This document shows positions 13,745 through 20,404 of a stretch of 26,735 nucleotides of DNA, piece after piece. A program made the translations under genes and the position numbers. The stretch spans positions 1 through 26,735 of the forward strand of contig DAOUEC010000233.1 of the NCBI GenBank assembly GCA_034430655.1. The letters run 5' to 3'. This stretch comes from JAUWNP01 sp034430655 (GTDB lineage Bacteria; Chloroflexota; Anaerolineae; B4-G1). The notes under the pieces were generated by a model. It worked only from the letters and a program-made list of their open reading frames with translations. It had not been told where the DNA came from and searched no databases. The number at the start of each line of letters is the position of its first letter. Within the stretch, counting starts at the first letter, position 1.

Positions 13745-16027
13745 CTACGGTCTGCCCTCGACAGCCGAAAGTAAAACGCGGTCGGCGACGGGTTGGCCTG
13801 CAGAATCCAGGACGGCCCAACGCTCGCCGGTCAGCGGGTCATAGAGACCAAGTTCGAGGGAGTAGGGTCCAGCGGGTGCATCGCGCGGGGGGGCGAGGCG
13901 ATGGGCCTGGATAAAGCGGTCGCCGGCCCGAAGCGTGAGCGGGTCCACCCACAGGCCGTCGTCGCCGGCGAGGGACGTCCCGTCGGCGGCCAGGAGATGG
14001 GCGAAGACGGCCAGCCGTGGCCCGGAGTAGACGCCCGGCGGAGGTGGGTTGGCGACGATGGGAATAGGGGGCAGGTCAAGCGGCGCGGCGACGAGCCAGG
14101 TGGTGAGCAGAACCGCTCCCTGACCAGGAGCCGGGGACTCCTCGTTCATCCAGCGGGCTTCGATCAATTCCAGGCCGTTGGCGAAGCGGGCGAGCGAATT
14201 GCGAATTGCGAATTGCGGATTGCGAATTGCGAAAAGCGTGAGGTGGGGTGAGATGGCCTCCGGCGGACCGGCGTTCGCCTCCAGGAGGTCGTCAATTGGC
14301 GGGGCTGGGCGGGGGAAGGAGGTAAGCAGCACTTGCGAATGGCGAATGGCGAATTGTGAATCGTGAATGGCGGACTGTGGCTCGGCAACCCAGACCAGGG
14401 CATGCTCGGGGTTGAACAGCCGCACGGCGACGTCATCGCGCCGGGTGTCCACTTCCAACGCCAGGCGATCCCAGGGCCCCAAGAGGGTGCTGGAGATAGC
14501 GACAGCGGAGATTTCGGGGCGGGCGTCCAGGCAACGGGCAGCCTCGCGATAATCGGCGCGGTAGAGGAAGCGCACCATGCTATGCTGCGGCCAGACGACG
14601 AAGTAGTCGCGAAGATCGCGGATGACGTTGGTGGTCAAGAAAATGACAAGAAAAATGACCAATGACCAATGACCAATGACCAAAAGCGAATGGCGAGTGA
14701 CGAATGGCGAATTGCGAATGGCGAATTGCGAATTGCGGGTGACGAGACAGCGGTAGGCTTCGACGAGGGCCAGGGCAGGGAGGATGTAGGCGACGGGCTG
14801 AGCCAGAATGGTGTGGCCCAGGCTGGCGGGCGGGGTGCTGACGAAGGCGGGAAGCAGTCCCAATGCCAACCACAGGGGCAGGAAGAAGTAGCGCGGCTGC
14901 CTCCAGCGGTACAGGCACAGCGCGACGCCGGCCCACAGCAGCGCTCCGCCGAGGAGATTGAACACCGGGCGACCGGGGACATTGTACAGCCATTCGGGGT
15001 CACCGGTGGCGTGGAACATCCCCAGCGTCGTCCACGTGTTCTCCAGCAGCGGGCGGGGGTTGCCGGCCCGTAGTTCCTGCAGCGGCACGGCCAGTTCGGC
15101 CAGGCGGGCGTCGGCCCCGATGCCCTGCGCTCCAGCCTCGCTGCGCCCCCGGGCGATAGCGACACCCAGCGGCGCCGCCAGCACGGCCGTAATCACCAGC
15201 GCCAGGAGGAAACCGCGCCAGTAGCACCGGCCTGAAGAGCCGGTGCTGGGATGGCTCTCGGAACTGGCGTCAACGTGGCCCAGCACCATCTGTTTACGGC
15301 GGTGCGAGGTGCTGGGATGGCCACGGTGAAACAGCGCCAGGTAGGCGGCGAACAGGATGAGCAGCACCGGCAGCAGGCGGGCGGCGGGGTAGGTGTAGAG
15401 AGATATGCCCACAATGAGGCCCAGAAGGGTTGAATGACCAATGACCAGTGGCCAATGACCAATGACCAATGACCAATGACCAATGGCCAATGACCAATGA
15501 CCAATGACCAATGACCAATGACCAATTTGAGATTTGTCCATAAGGGAACGCCAGAACAGGTAGAAGGCTGCCAGGGCGAGGGGGGGCAGGCTGATGTGGC
15601 GGATCGCCGTGCGGCTGTACATCAGTGACCAGAAGGAGGTGCTCAGCATCAGCGAGGCGATAGCGGCAGTCGTACGCCCAAAAAGGCGGCGGGTCAGGCT
15701 GTATGTCAGGGCGACGGTGAGGGTACCGCAGGCGACGGAGAGCAGGTGTCCGCTCAGCACGTTGAAGCCCAGCACGGCGTGCACGCCAGCGTGCAGGTAG
15801 TGATAGAGCGGCTCGTGGCCGGAGGCCCCGGTAAAATACAGGGGGAAGCGGCCCGCCAACAGTTCGCCGGAGAGGGCGTGGATGTTGATCAGTTCGTCGT
15901 CACGCCAGCCGGGAGGGACATCCTCCAGGCAACAGAGGCGCAGGCCCCAGGTGAGCAGGAGCAGGGTAATGACCAATGACCAATGACCAACGACCAATTT
16001 AGGATTGGGGATTTGGGATTTGGTCAT
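13745..16027 (-). CDS. GT39-like membrane glycosyltransferase carrying many in-frame repeat insertions
   Basis: A 760-residue paralog of the two genes upstream (third gene of that operon). The first external loop is PPGWRDDELINIHALSG, with the DDE acidic cluster of GT-C enzymes, followed by HEPLYHYLHAGVHAVLG. RPVFNLLGGALLWAG and a C-terminal sandwich-like domain (FAHLLAADG ... LELGLYDPLTG) match the paralogs. Five heptanucleotide arrays lie inside it at residues 2-20, 164-199, 428-458, 551-564 and 598-611, and a palindrome/direct-repeat insert at about 236-268; all keep the frame open. The start ATG 16027 overlaps the upstream stop as ATGA, and GAGGT encoded by the upstream C-terminus lies 9 nt before it. 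The function is presumably transfer of a sugar from a polyprenyl-phosphate donor outside the membrane. It may be active or on its way to decay; no stop or frameshift is seen. Confidence 0.8.
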   Translation of the reverse strand: MTKSQIPNPKLVVGHWSLVITLLLLTWGLRLCCLEDVPPGWRDDELINIHALSGELLAGRFPLYFTGASGHEPLYHYLHAGVHAVLGFNVLSGHLLSVACGTLTVALTYSLTRRLFGRTTAAIASLMLSTSFWSLMYSRTAIRHISLPPLALAAFYLFWRSLMDKSQIGHWSLVIGHWSLAIGHWSLVIGHWPLVIGHSTLLGLIVGISLYTYPAARLLPVLLILFAAYLALFHRGHPSTSHRRKQMVLGHVDASSESHPSTGSSGRCYWRGFLLALVITAVLAAPLGVAIARGRSEAGAQGIGADARLAELAVPLQELRAGNPRPLLENTWTTLGMFHATGDPEWLYNVPGRPVFNLLGGALLWAGVALCLYRWRQPRYFFLPLWLALGLLPAFVSTPPASLGHTILAQPVAYILPALALVEAYRCLVTRNSQFAIRNSPFVTRHSLLVIGHWSLVIFLVIFLTTNVIRDLRDYFVVWPQHSMVRFLYRADYREAARCLDARPEISAVAISSTLLGPWDRLALEVDTRRDDVAVRLFNPEHALVWVAEPQSAIHDSQFAIRHSQVLLTSFPRPAPPIDDLLEANAGPPEAISPHLTLFAIRNPQFAIRNSLARFANGLELIEARWMNEESPAPGQGAVLLTTWLVAAPLDLPPIPIVANPPPPGVYSGPRLAVFAHLLAADGTSLAGDDGLWVDPLTLRAGDRFIQAHRLAPPRDAPAGPYSLELGLYDPLTGERWAVLDSAGQPVADRVLLSAVEGRP
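14194..14235. repeat. Heptanucleotide array (GCGAATT type) inside CDS
   Basis: Six 7-mers, GCGAATT with GCGGATT and GCGAAAA variants. The coding strand reads CGCAATT-type units, giving FAIRNPQFAIRNS (cyclic RNSQFAI). Confidence 0.9.
14335..14376. repeat. Heptanucleotide array (GCGAATG type) inside CDS
   Basis: Six 7-mers: GCGAATG twice, GCGAATT, GTGAATC, GTGAATG, GCGGACT. It encodes SAIHDSQFAIRHSQ in the soluble C-terminal part of the GT39-like protein. Confidence 0.9.
14654..14744. repeat. Mixed heptanucleotide array joining two repeat types in one register
   Basis: Thirteen contiguous 7-mers run from four AATGACC units through AAAAGCG, AATGGCG and AGTGACG to AATTGCG units, with no loss of period. 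It encodes NSQFAIRN then HSLLVIGHWSLVI, leading into the last membrane helix. Confidence 0.9.
15223..15321. repeat. Palindrome plus 14-bp direct repeats inside CDS
   Basis: AGCACCGGC (15223-15231) and GCCGGTGCT (15239-15247) form a perfect 9-bp stem. GGTGCTGGGATGGC occurs at 15242-15255 and again at 15308-15321, a spacing of 66 bp. The segment encodes an extra Ser/Arg-rich loop absent from the paralogs. Confidence 0.8.
15433..15537. repeat. Longest heptanucleotide array (15 units) inside a GT39-like loop
   Basis: Fifteen contiguous 7-mers, eleven of them exactly AATGACC; the rest are AGTGGCC, AATGGCC, AATTTGA and GATTTGT. It is 105 nt, so exactly 35 codons and five turns of the heptapeptide GHWSLVI. 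It replaces a loop between two membrane segments. Confidence 0.95.
15968..16023. repeat. Heptanucleotide array encoding the N-terminus of the third GT39-like protein
   Basis: AATGACC three times, AACGACC, AATTTAG, GATTGGG and two GATTTGG units run up to the start codon. Read from the coding strand it gives TKSQIPNPKLVVGHWSLVI. Confidence 0.95.
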
Positions 16028-18105
16028 TGGCTTGTGACCTCTACCGGCCTGAGCAGAACACGATCGCCTTTTGCCTCACCGCCGGCGTATACCTGCAAGC
16101 GTCGCAGGTCGGGCATGGTATATAGACCAATCTCGACGTCGTAGCGACCAGGGGGAAGACCGGGTTCTATCGTGAGATGATGCACCTGCGCGAAAGCATC
16201 ACCTGGCCTCCAGTTCCACGCCGGGGCGTCAAGCCTATCTTCTTGTGCCACGACCTTGTTGTCGCCATTCAACACGTGGACAAAAATGACCGCGTCGTAT
16301 CCGTATAACTCTGGGGGCACAGCACCAAGAGCCTCCGTGCTGAGAACGCGCCATAACGTTACCAGGCAAATGGTATCGCCTGCGACGATGGTGGGAGGCT
16401 CCAGGCTATAGCCGACCAATTGCACACTGTGCCCGAAGTCTACGGGCAGTACCAGGTGTTCATCTGTCCCGACCGCCGTATCTCCGCAGAACTGGTGTAC
16501 TGCATCCAGCGTGCTCGCCGGTTCCCAATCGAAGACGTCGAAGAAATTCTCGCTGCCTTCGACTGGCACACGTGCGCTATGATAGGCATCCAGTCCTCCG
16601 CTTAATAAGCGGTCAAGGGGTGAGCGTGACAGCACAACGAGGCGCGCGGAGGGGGAGGCTGGGAACACGAGGGCTCCCCGCCCGTCAAACCAGCGAATGT
16701 CCAGATTGTGTCGTGTGGGCATGACTTCAGCGACGTATGGGTCGTGCGGAAGGTTGGGGAAAGGGGAAGAGAATACAATAGGGCGATCTACATAGGTGGT
16801 ATCGAGGTAGCGGATTGCCTGGAATAGGTCGCTGAAATATGCTGCCTGAGTCTCTGGTGAACTAGCCCAGCGCACAAAGTAGTCGTGATAGGTAATCAGT
16901 CCGCTGCTGGTCACCACGAGCACGAGTCCCACAAGTATAGCGGGCATGGCCGACAGTCTGAAGCGACGGGTCAACCAACCGATGACCTCGGCAAATATGA
17001 GGGCGGGGACAACGTATGTGGCTGGCTGAGCGACGATGCTGCGCAACGAAGCACTGTGAACACCAGTCAGCATCGAAGGCGCAATCCCGGTGACGAGCCA
17101 GAGCAGCGTAAAAGCATAGGCGGGCTTGCGCCAGCGCCACAGGCACATCAAAATCCCGCTGCAGAACAGCAGTCCGGTGACCGGATCAAAGATTGGGCGC
17201 CCGGGTAGATTGTAGGTGACGAAGGGATCGCCTTTGAAGGTGAACATGGCGAGCACGTCGCGTATACACACGAGAAGCGGACCAAATGAGCCCCTCGTCA
17301 GTGCTTCCAACGGTGTGGCGAGTCTGCCGGCGCGGTCCCAGGCGGCCGGATGTGTGAGCAGTGGCAGAGAGAGCAGGGCGGCTATTGTCAGCGTGAGCGC
17401 CACCTTCCACCAGTTTCGCTTGAATAAGTCTGGATGCACCAAGACCAGATAGAGGCTGAATAGCGGGAATAAGACCCACGTGATGCGCGAAGCCTCATAA
17501 GCGTAGATGGACGCGGTTACACACAGGGTGAAAAAGCCCCAGTACGCCATGGCACGCCATTGGCCACCAGATTCCCGGCGACCCAGACCCGCCCCCAGCC
17601 AGAAGAAGATGTTCGCCAGCGTAGCCAGGCTGGCGATTGGCTCGACCTGCACAGCAAAACGGCTCGTCGAGACGGGCCAATATGAGACAGCCAGCCAGGC
17701 CGCTGCGCCGAGCGCGACTCCTGTTCCGAGTGCTATGCGTGCCCACAGGAAGGTGAGAAACACCAGGATCACACCGAACAATGCCGACGTGGCACGCACC
17801 GCAAGGTAACTGGGACCTATCACCGACATCATTATCGCGCTGGCATAGTGCATGAAAGGCTCATCCTGATAGCCATACGTGGCTACGTATAATGGTCGCG
17901 CACCGCGATACACCGCGATGGCATCGCGGCTGAAGTCCGCCTCGTCGTGTGTCAGGCCAGGCGGGATGGAGTCCAGGCGATAGAGACGCAGGAAAGCAGC
18001 CAGCAGAAGGATGAGGGCGAGCAATCCCCACTCCCACCAGGGGGAAATGACCAATGACCGGTGACCAATGACCAATTTGGGATTTGGGATTTGGGATTTG
18101 GTCAT
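16024..18105 (-). CDS. GT39-like membrane glycosyltransferase with C-terminal beta-sandwich domain
   Basis: A 693-residue polytopic protein, second gene of the three-gene paralog operon. Its first external loop reads PPGLTHDEADFSRDAIAVYRG, the GT-C Asp-Glu site, then DEPFMHYASAIMMSVIG. RPIFDPVTGLLFCSG is the shared mid-protein signature. The final domain (VGYSLEPPTIVAGDT ... FVHVLNGDN ... EIGLYTMPDL) matches the other paralogs. It lacks the loop repeat seen in its neighbours, so it shows what the uninterrupted protein looks like (GRRESGGQWRAMAYWG at that place). The ATG 18105 overlaps the upstream TGA as ATGA; GGAGGT at 18115-18120 is 9 nt away and is part of the upstream gene's final codons. 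Residues 2-20 come from a heptanucleotide array. It likely uses a polyprenyl-phosphate sugar donor; the substrate is unknown. Confidence 0.85.
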   Translation of the reverse strand: MTKSQIPNPKLVIGHRSLVISPWWEWGLLALILLLAAFLRLYRLDSIPPGLTHDEADFSRDAIAVYRGARPLYVATYGYQDEPFMHYASAIMMSVIGPSYLAVRATSALFGVILVFLTFLWARIALGTGVALGAAAWLAVSYWPVSTSRFAVQVEPIASLATLANIFFWLGAGLGRRESGGQWRAMAYWGFFTLCVTASIYAYEASRITWVLFPLFSLYLVLVHPDLFKRNWWKVALTLTIAALLSLPLLTHPAAWDRAGRLATPLEALTRGSFGPLLVCIRDVLAMFTFKGDPFVTYNLPGRPIFDPVTGLLFCSGILMCLWRWRKPAYAFTLLWLVTGIAPSMLTGVHSASLRSIVAQPATYVVPALIFAEVIGWLTRRFRLSAMPAILVGLVLVVTSSGLITYHDYFVRWASSPETQAAYFSDLFQAIRYLDTTYVDRPIVFSSPFPNLPHDPYVAEVMPTRHNLDIRWFDGRGALVFPASPSARLVVLSRSPLDRLLSGGLDAYHSARVPVEGSENFFDVFDWEPASTLDAVHQFCGDTAVGTDEHLVLPVDFGHSVQLVGYSLEPPTIVAGDTICLVTLWRVLSTEALGAVPPELYGYDAVIFVHVLNGDNKVVAQEDRLDAPAWNWRPGDAFAQVHHLTIEPGLPPGRYDVEIGLYTMPDLRRLQVYAGGEAKGDRVLLRPVEVTSQ
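18046..18101. repeat. Heptanucleotide array encoding the N-terminus of the second GT39-like protein
   Basis: AATGACC twice, GGTGACC, AATGACC, AATTTGG and three GATTTGG units end at the start codon. It has the same two-part order as the arrays at 15968-16023 and 20127-20203. Confidence 0.95.
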
Positions 18106-20207
18106 TTGCGCGTGACCTCCACCGGCCCCAGGAGAACACGGTCACCCACGACGACGCCGTTTGCCAGGACGGGCAGTCGGGTCAGATCGGCGCGCCGGTA
18201 CGCGCCGACTTCGAGCGCGACCGGCCCTGGAGGAAGGTCGGGCGGCAGCGTGAAGCGGTGCAGTTGCGCGATCACGTCCCCTGCCTGCCAGTCCCAGGCC
18301 GGCGCATCGAGCCGATCCTCCTGGGCGACGACGGTGCCCGCCGCGTCCAGCGCGTGGGTGAACAGCACCAGTTCCGCATTGACGCCGGACGAGTCCCGAA
18401 GTCGCAACGATCGCGGGTCGGTCACCTGCCAGAGGGTGACCAGTTCGACGGTCCCGCCTGGCGCGACCGCCGGAGTGCGCAGATCGTAGCCGATGAGTCG
18501 CAAAGCGTAGCCGAATTCCACCGGCAGCGCCAGATCCAACAGTGCGCCCTGTGCCCGTTCCTGCAGGGCAGCCAGCGCGACCTGCGGCTCCCAGTCGTAG
18601 ACGACGAAGAAGGGGTCCAGATCGTCAGGGCGCAACGTCACGCGCTCCCGGAGGCGGAGACCAGGCAGGTCAGCGAAGTATGAGTGGAGGGACGCGCTGG
18701 AAGGAGCAATCAGCCGGGCGGCTGGCTCCGGTGGGAGGAGAAGCGCCCGGCGAGCATCGAACCAGCGCAGCGAAAGGCTTCGCCGTGAGCGCTCAGCCGA
18801 ACGGTCACGCCGGTGCAGGCTCATCTCGAAGACGTAGGGGGCGTGCGGCGCGTTCGGGTAGACGGTTGAAAGCGCCACGACCCCGCCCCCCGGTAGGGCA
18901 TCCAGGTATCTCGCGGTTTCGACGAGCGTGCATTGATAGGCGGCCCGCACGTCTGGCGACTCGCCCCACGTGGTGAAGTAATCGCGGGCGGAGATCGCGC
19001 CGGTGACGAGGATCAGCCCGGCAAATCCCAGCCCGACGGCCCAGGCAGCCCGCGGGCCCCAGCGCGCCGCCACCCATCGTGCACCCGCCACGACGGCCAG
19101 TGCCGGGAAGAGGAACACGACCGGCAGCGCCGCGATACTGCGGGTGGTGCTGGCGGTCGCGCCGGTGACAAGCGAGGGGGAGATGCCGACGAGAAACCAC
19201 GTCAAGGAGAAAGCGCAGGCCGGTTCACGCCAGCGCGCCAGGCATAGCCCCACGCCGGCCAGGAACAGCACGCCGGTCAGCGGGTCGAAGATCGGGCGAC
19301 CGGGGATGGTGTAGGCGAGGAAATCATCGCCCCTTCCGGGAATGAGGAACCCTGCCATGCCGCTCCAAACCCGCTTCAGGATGGCGGAAACGTCCCCGGT
19401 CATCAGCACCTGCAAGGGGGCGTCCAGCATAGCCAGGCGCTGCTCCGCTCCCGGGTGTGCCCGCAGGTAGGCGAAAAGCGGCGCGGCCAGGAGCAGGCCG
19501 ATCAGGACGGCGATCAGCGTGGGGAGCCACACGCGGCGGAAAGTCGCCCGGTGGAGGAGCGCCAGGTAAACCAGGAAGACAGGGAAGACGATCCACAGCA
19601 CGCGAGCCGGGATGTACGTATACAGCGTGGCGCCGATGAGCAGGGCGAATAGCCCCACCTGCCAATTGATTGATCGGTCAGTCGGTTGGTTGGTTGGTTG
19701 ATAGACCGAGCGCCAGTAAAGGTAGACGGCGGTCGTGAACAAGGCGGGCAGGAGGCCGGAGCGCAGGGCTTGCCGGCTGGTGGATAGCGACCAGAACGAG
19801 GCGGCCTGGAAGGCCACGGCCGCCAGCGCCGTGGGGCCGTCGAAGGCCAGTCGCGTCCAGGCGAAGGTGGCGAGCAACGTAACCAGGCCAAAGGGTATGG
19901 CAGAGAATCGCAGCACGCGGCCGGTGGGGCCAAGCAACGCCATCAGGCCGGCAACCAGGTAATCGTACAGCGGCTCGCGGCCGTACCCAACCGTCTCGTA
20001 GATGGGCCGGGCACCACGCAATATGGCGACGGCGTCGTGACCGTGGCCGGCCTCATCGTGGGTGAAGCCAGGCGGCACGCTATCCAATCGCCACAACCGC
20101 AGCACGGCGGCCAGGAAGAGGATAAGAATGACCAATGACCAATGACTAATGACCAATGACGAATGACCAACGGCCGATTTGGGATTTGGGGTTTGGGGTT
20201 TGGTCAT
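18102..20207 (-). CDS. GT39-like membrane glycosyltransferase, first gene of the paralog operon
   Basis: A 701-residue polytopic protein of the GT39/ArnT-PMT type. The first external loop is PPGFTHDEAGHGHDAVAILRG with the Asp-Glu pair, then REPLYDYLVAGLMALLG; RPIFDPLTGVLFLAG follows in the middle. The tail is the beta-sandwich-like domain (IGYDLRTPAVAPGGT ... FTHALDAAG) common to this locus. I set the start at ATG 20207: GGGAGG at 20218-20223 is 10 nt upstream and a strong promoter at 20238-20266 starts transcription near 20231. The frame remains open to 20363, but that is upstream of the promoter. Residues 2-27 derive from a heptanucleotide array, and QPTNQPTDRSIN at about 169-180 from a tetranucleotide repeat in the same loop where the third paralog has its 15-unit array. 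Confidence 0.85.
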   Translation of the reverse strand: MTKPQTPNPKSAVGHSSLVISHWSLVILILFLAAVLRLWRLDSVPPGFTHDEAGHGHDAVAILRGARPIYETVGYGREPLYDYLVAGLMALLGPTGRVLRFSAIPFGLVTLLATFAWTRLAFDGPTALAAVAFQAASFWSLSTSRQALRSGLLPALFTTAVYLYWRSVYQPTNQPTDRSINWQVGLFALLIGATLYTYIPARVLWIVFPVFLVYLALLHRATFRRVWLPTLIAVLIGLLLAAPLFAYLRAHPGAEQRLAMLDAPLQVLMTGDVSAILKRVWSGMAGFLIPGRGDDFLAYTIPGRPIFDPLTGVLFLAGVGLCLARWREPACAFSLTWFLVGISPSLVTGATASTTRSIAALPVVFLFPALAVVAGARWVAARWGPRAAWAVGLGFAGLILVTGAISARDYFTTWGESPDVRAAYQCTLVETARYLDALPGGGVVALSTVYPNAPHAPYVFEMSLHRRDRSAERSRRSLSLRWFDARRALLLPPEPAARLIAPSSASLHSYFADLPGLRLRERVTLRPDDLDPFFVVYDWEPQVALAALQERAQGALLDLALPVEFGYALRLIGYDLRTPAVAPGGTVELVTLWQVTDPRSLRLRDSSGVNAELVLFTHALDAAGTVVAQEDRLDAPAWDWQAGDVIAQLHRFTLPPDLPPGPVALEVGAYRRADLTRLPVLANGVVVGDRVLLGPVEVTRK
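19665..19700. repeat. Tetranucleotide tandem repeat inside CDS
   Basis: Nine units of period 4: ATTG twice, ATCG, GTCA, GTCG, GTTG four times. It encodes QPTNQPTDRSIN in a loop between membrane segments. Confidence 0.85.
20127..20203. repeat. Heptanucleotide array encoding the N-terminus of the first GT39-like protein
   Basis: Eleven units: AATGACC-type six times, AACGGCC, GATTTGG twice, GGTTTGG twice, ending at the start codon. It encodes TKPQTPNPKSAVGHSSLVI and beyond. Confidence 0.95.
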
Positions 20208-20237
20208 TACGCTCTGGCCTCCCAGGAGAGCGCGCCA

Positions 20238-20266
20238 ATCATACCCTAACCTGGCGTGGTTGACAA
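20238..20266 (-). promoter_or_regulatory. Sigma70-type promoter of the three-gene GT39-like operon
   Basis: On the minus strand TTGTCA (20261-20266) and TATGAT (20238-20243) are 17 bp apart, each 5 of 6 to consensus. The start site near 20231 gives a leader of about 24 nt and excludes any start upstream of 20207. Confidence 0.8.
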
Positions 20267-20287
20267 GTGGGGTTTGGAGGCAGGTTG

Positions 20288-20296
20288 TGCTATAAT
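20288..20296 (+). promoter_or_regulatory. Extended -10 promoter for the solute-binding lipoprotein gene
   Basis: TGCTATAAT gives a perfect -10 (20291-20296) with the extended TG element. No -35 lies at normal distance; TTGACA at 20260-20265 is 25 bp away and overlaps the opposing promoter's -35. The leader would be about 100 nt. Confidence 0.6.
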
Positions 20297-20300
20297 TGGG

Positions 20301-20332
20301 AAACTGGTAGATCGGTAGATTGGTAAACTGGG
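20301..20332. repeat. Octanucleotide tandem repeat in the divergent promoter region
   Basis: Four units of period 8: AAACTGGT, AGATCGGT, AGATTGGT, AAACTGGG. It lies in the likely 5' leader of the lipoprotein gene. Confidence 0.75.
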
Positions 20333-20404
20333 GAGCGCAGTAATCGGTTGACCAAATCATCAACTTGCTGAACGAAATGAAGAATCTCGCAACACGGAGG
20401 CGCT

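Noticed and set aside
15433..15537. CRISPR-like regular repeats
   Set aside because: The units are 7 bp and directly adjacent with no spacers, and no cas gene is present.
20208..20363. 52-codon extension of the first GT39-like paralog
   Set aside because: It crosses the promoter at 20238-20266. The paralogs all start at the MTKxQxPNPK position.
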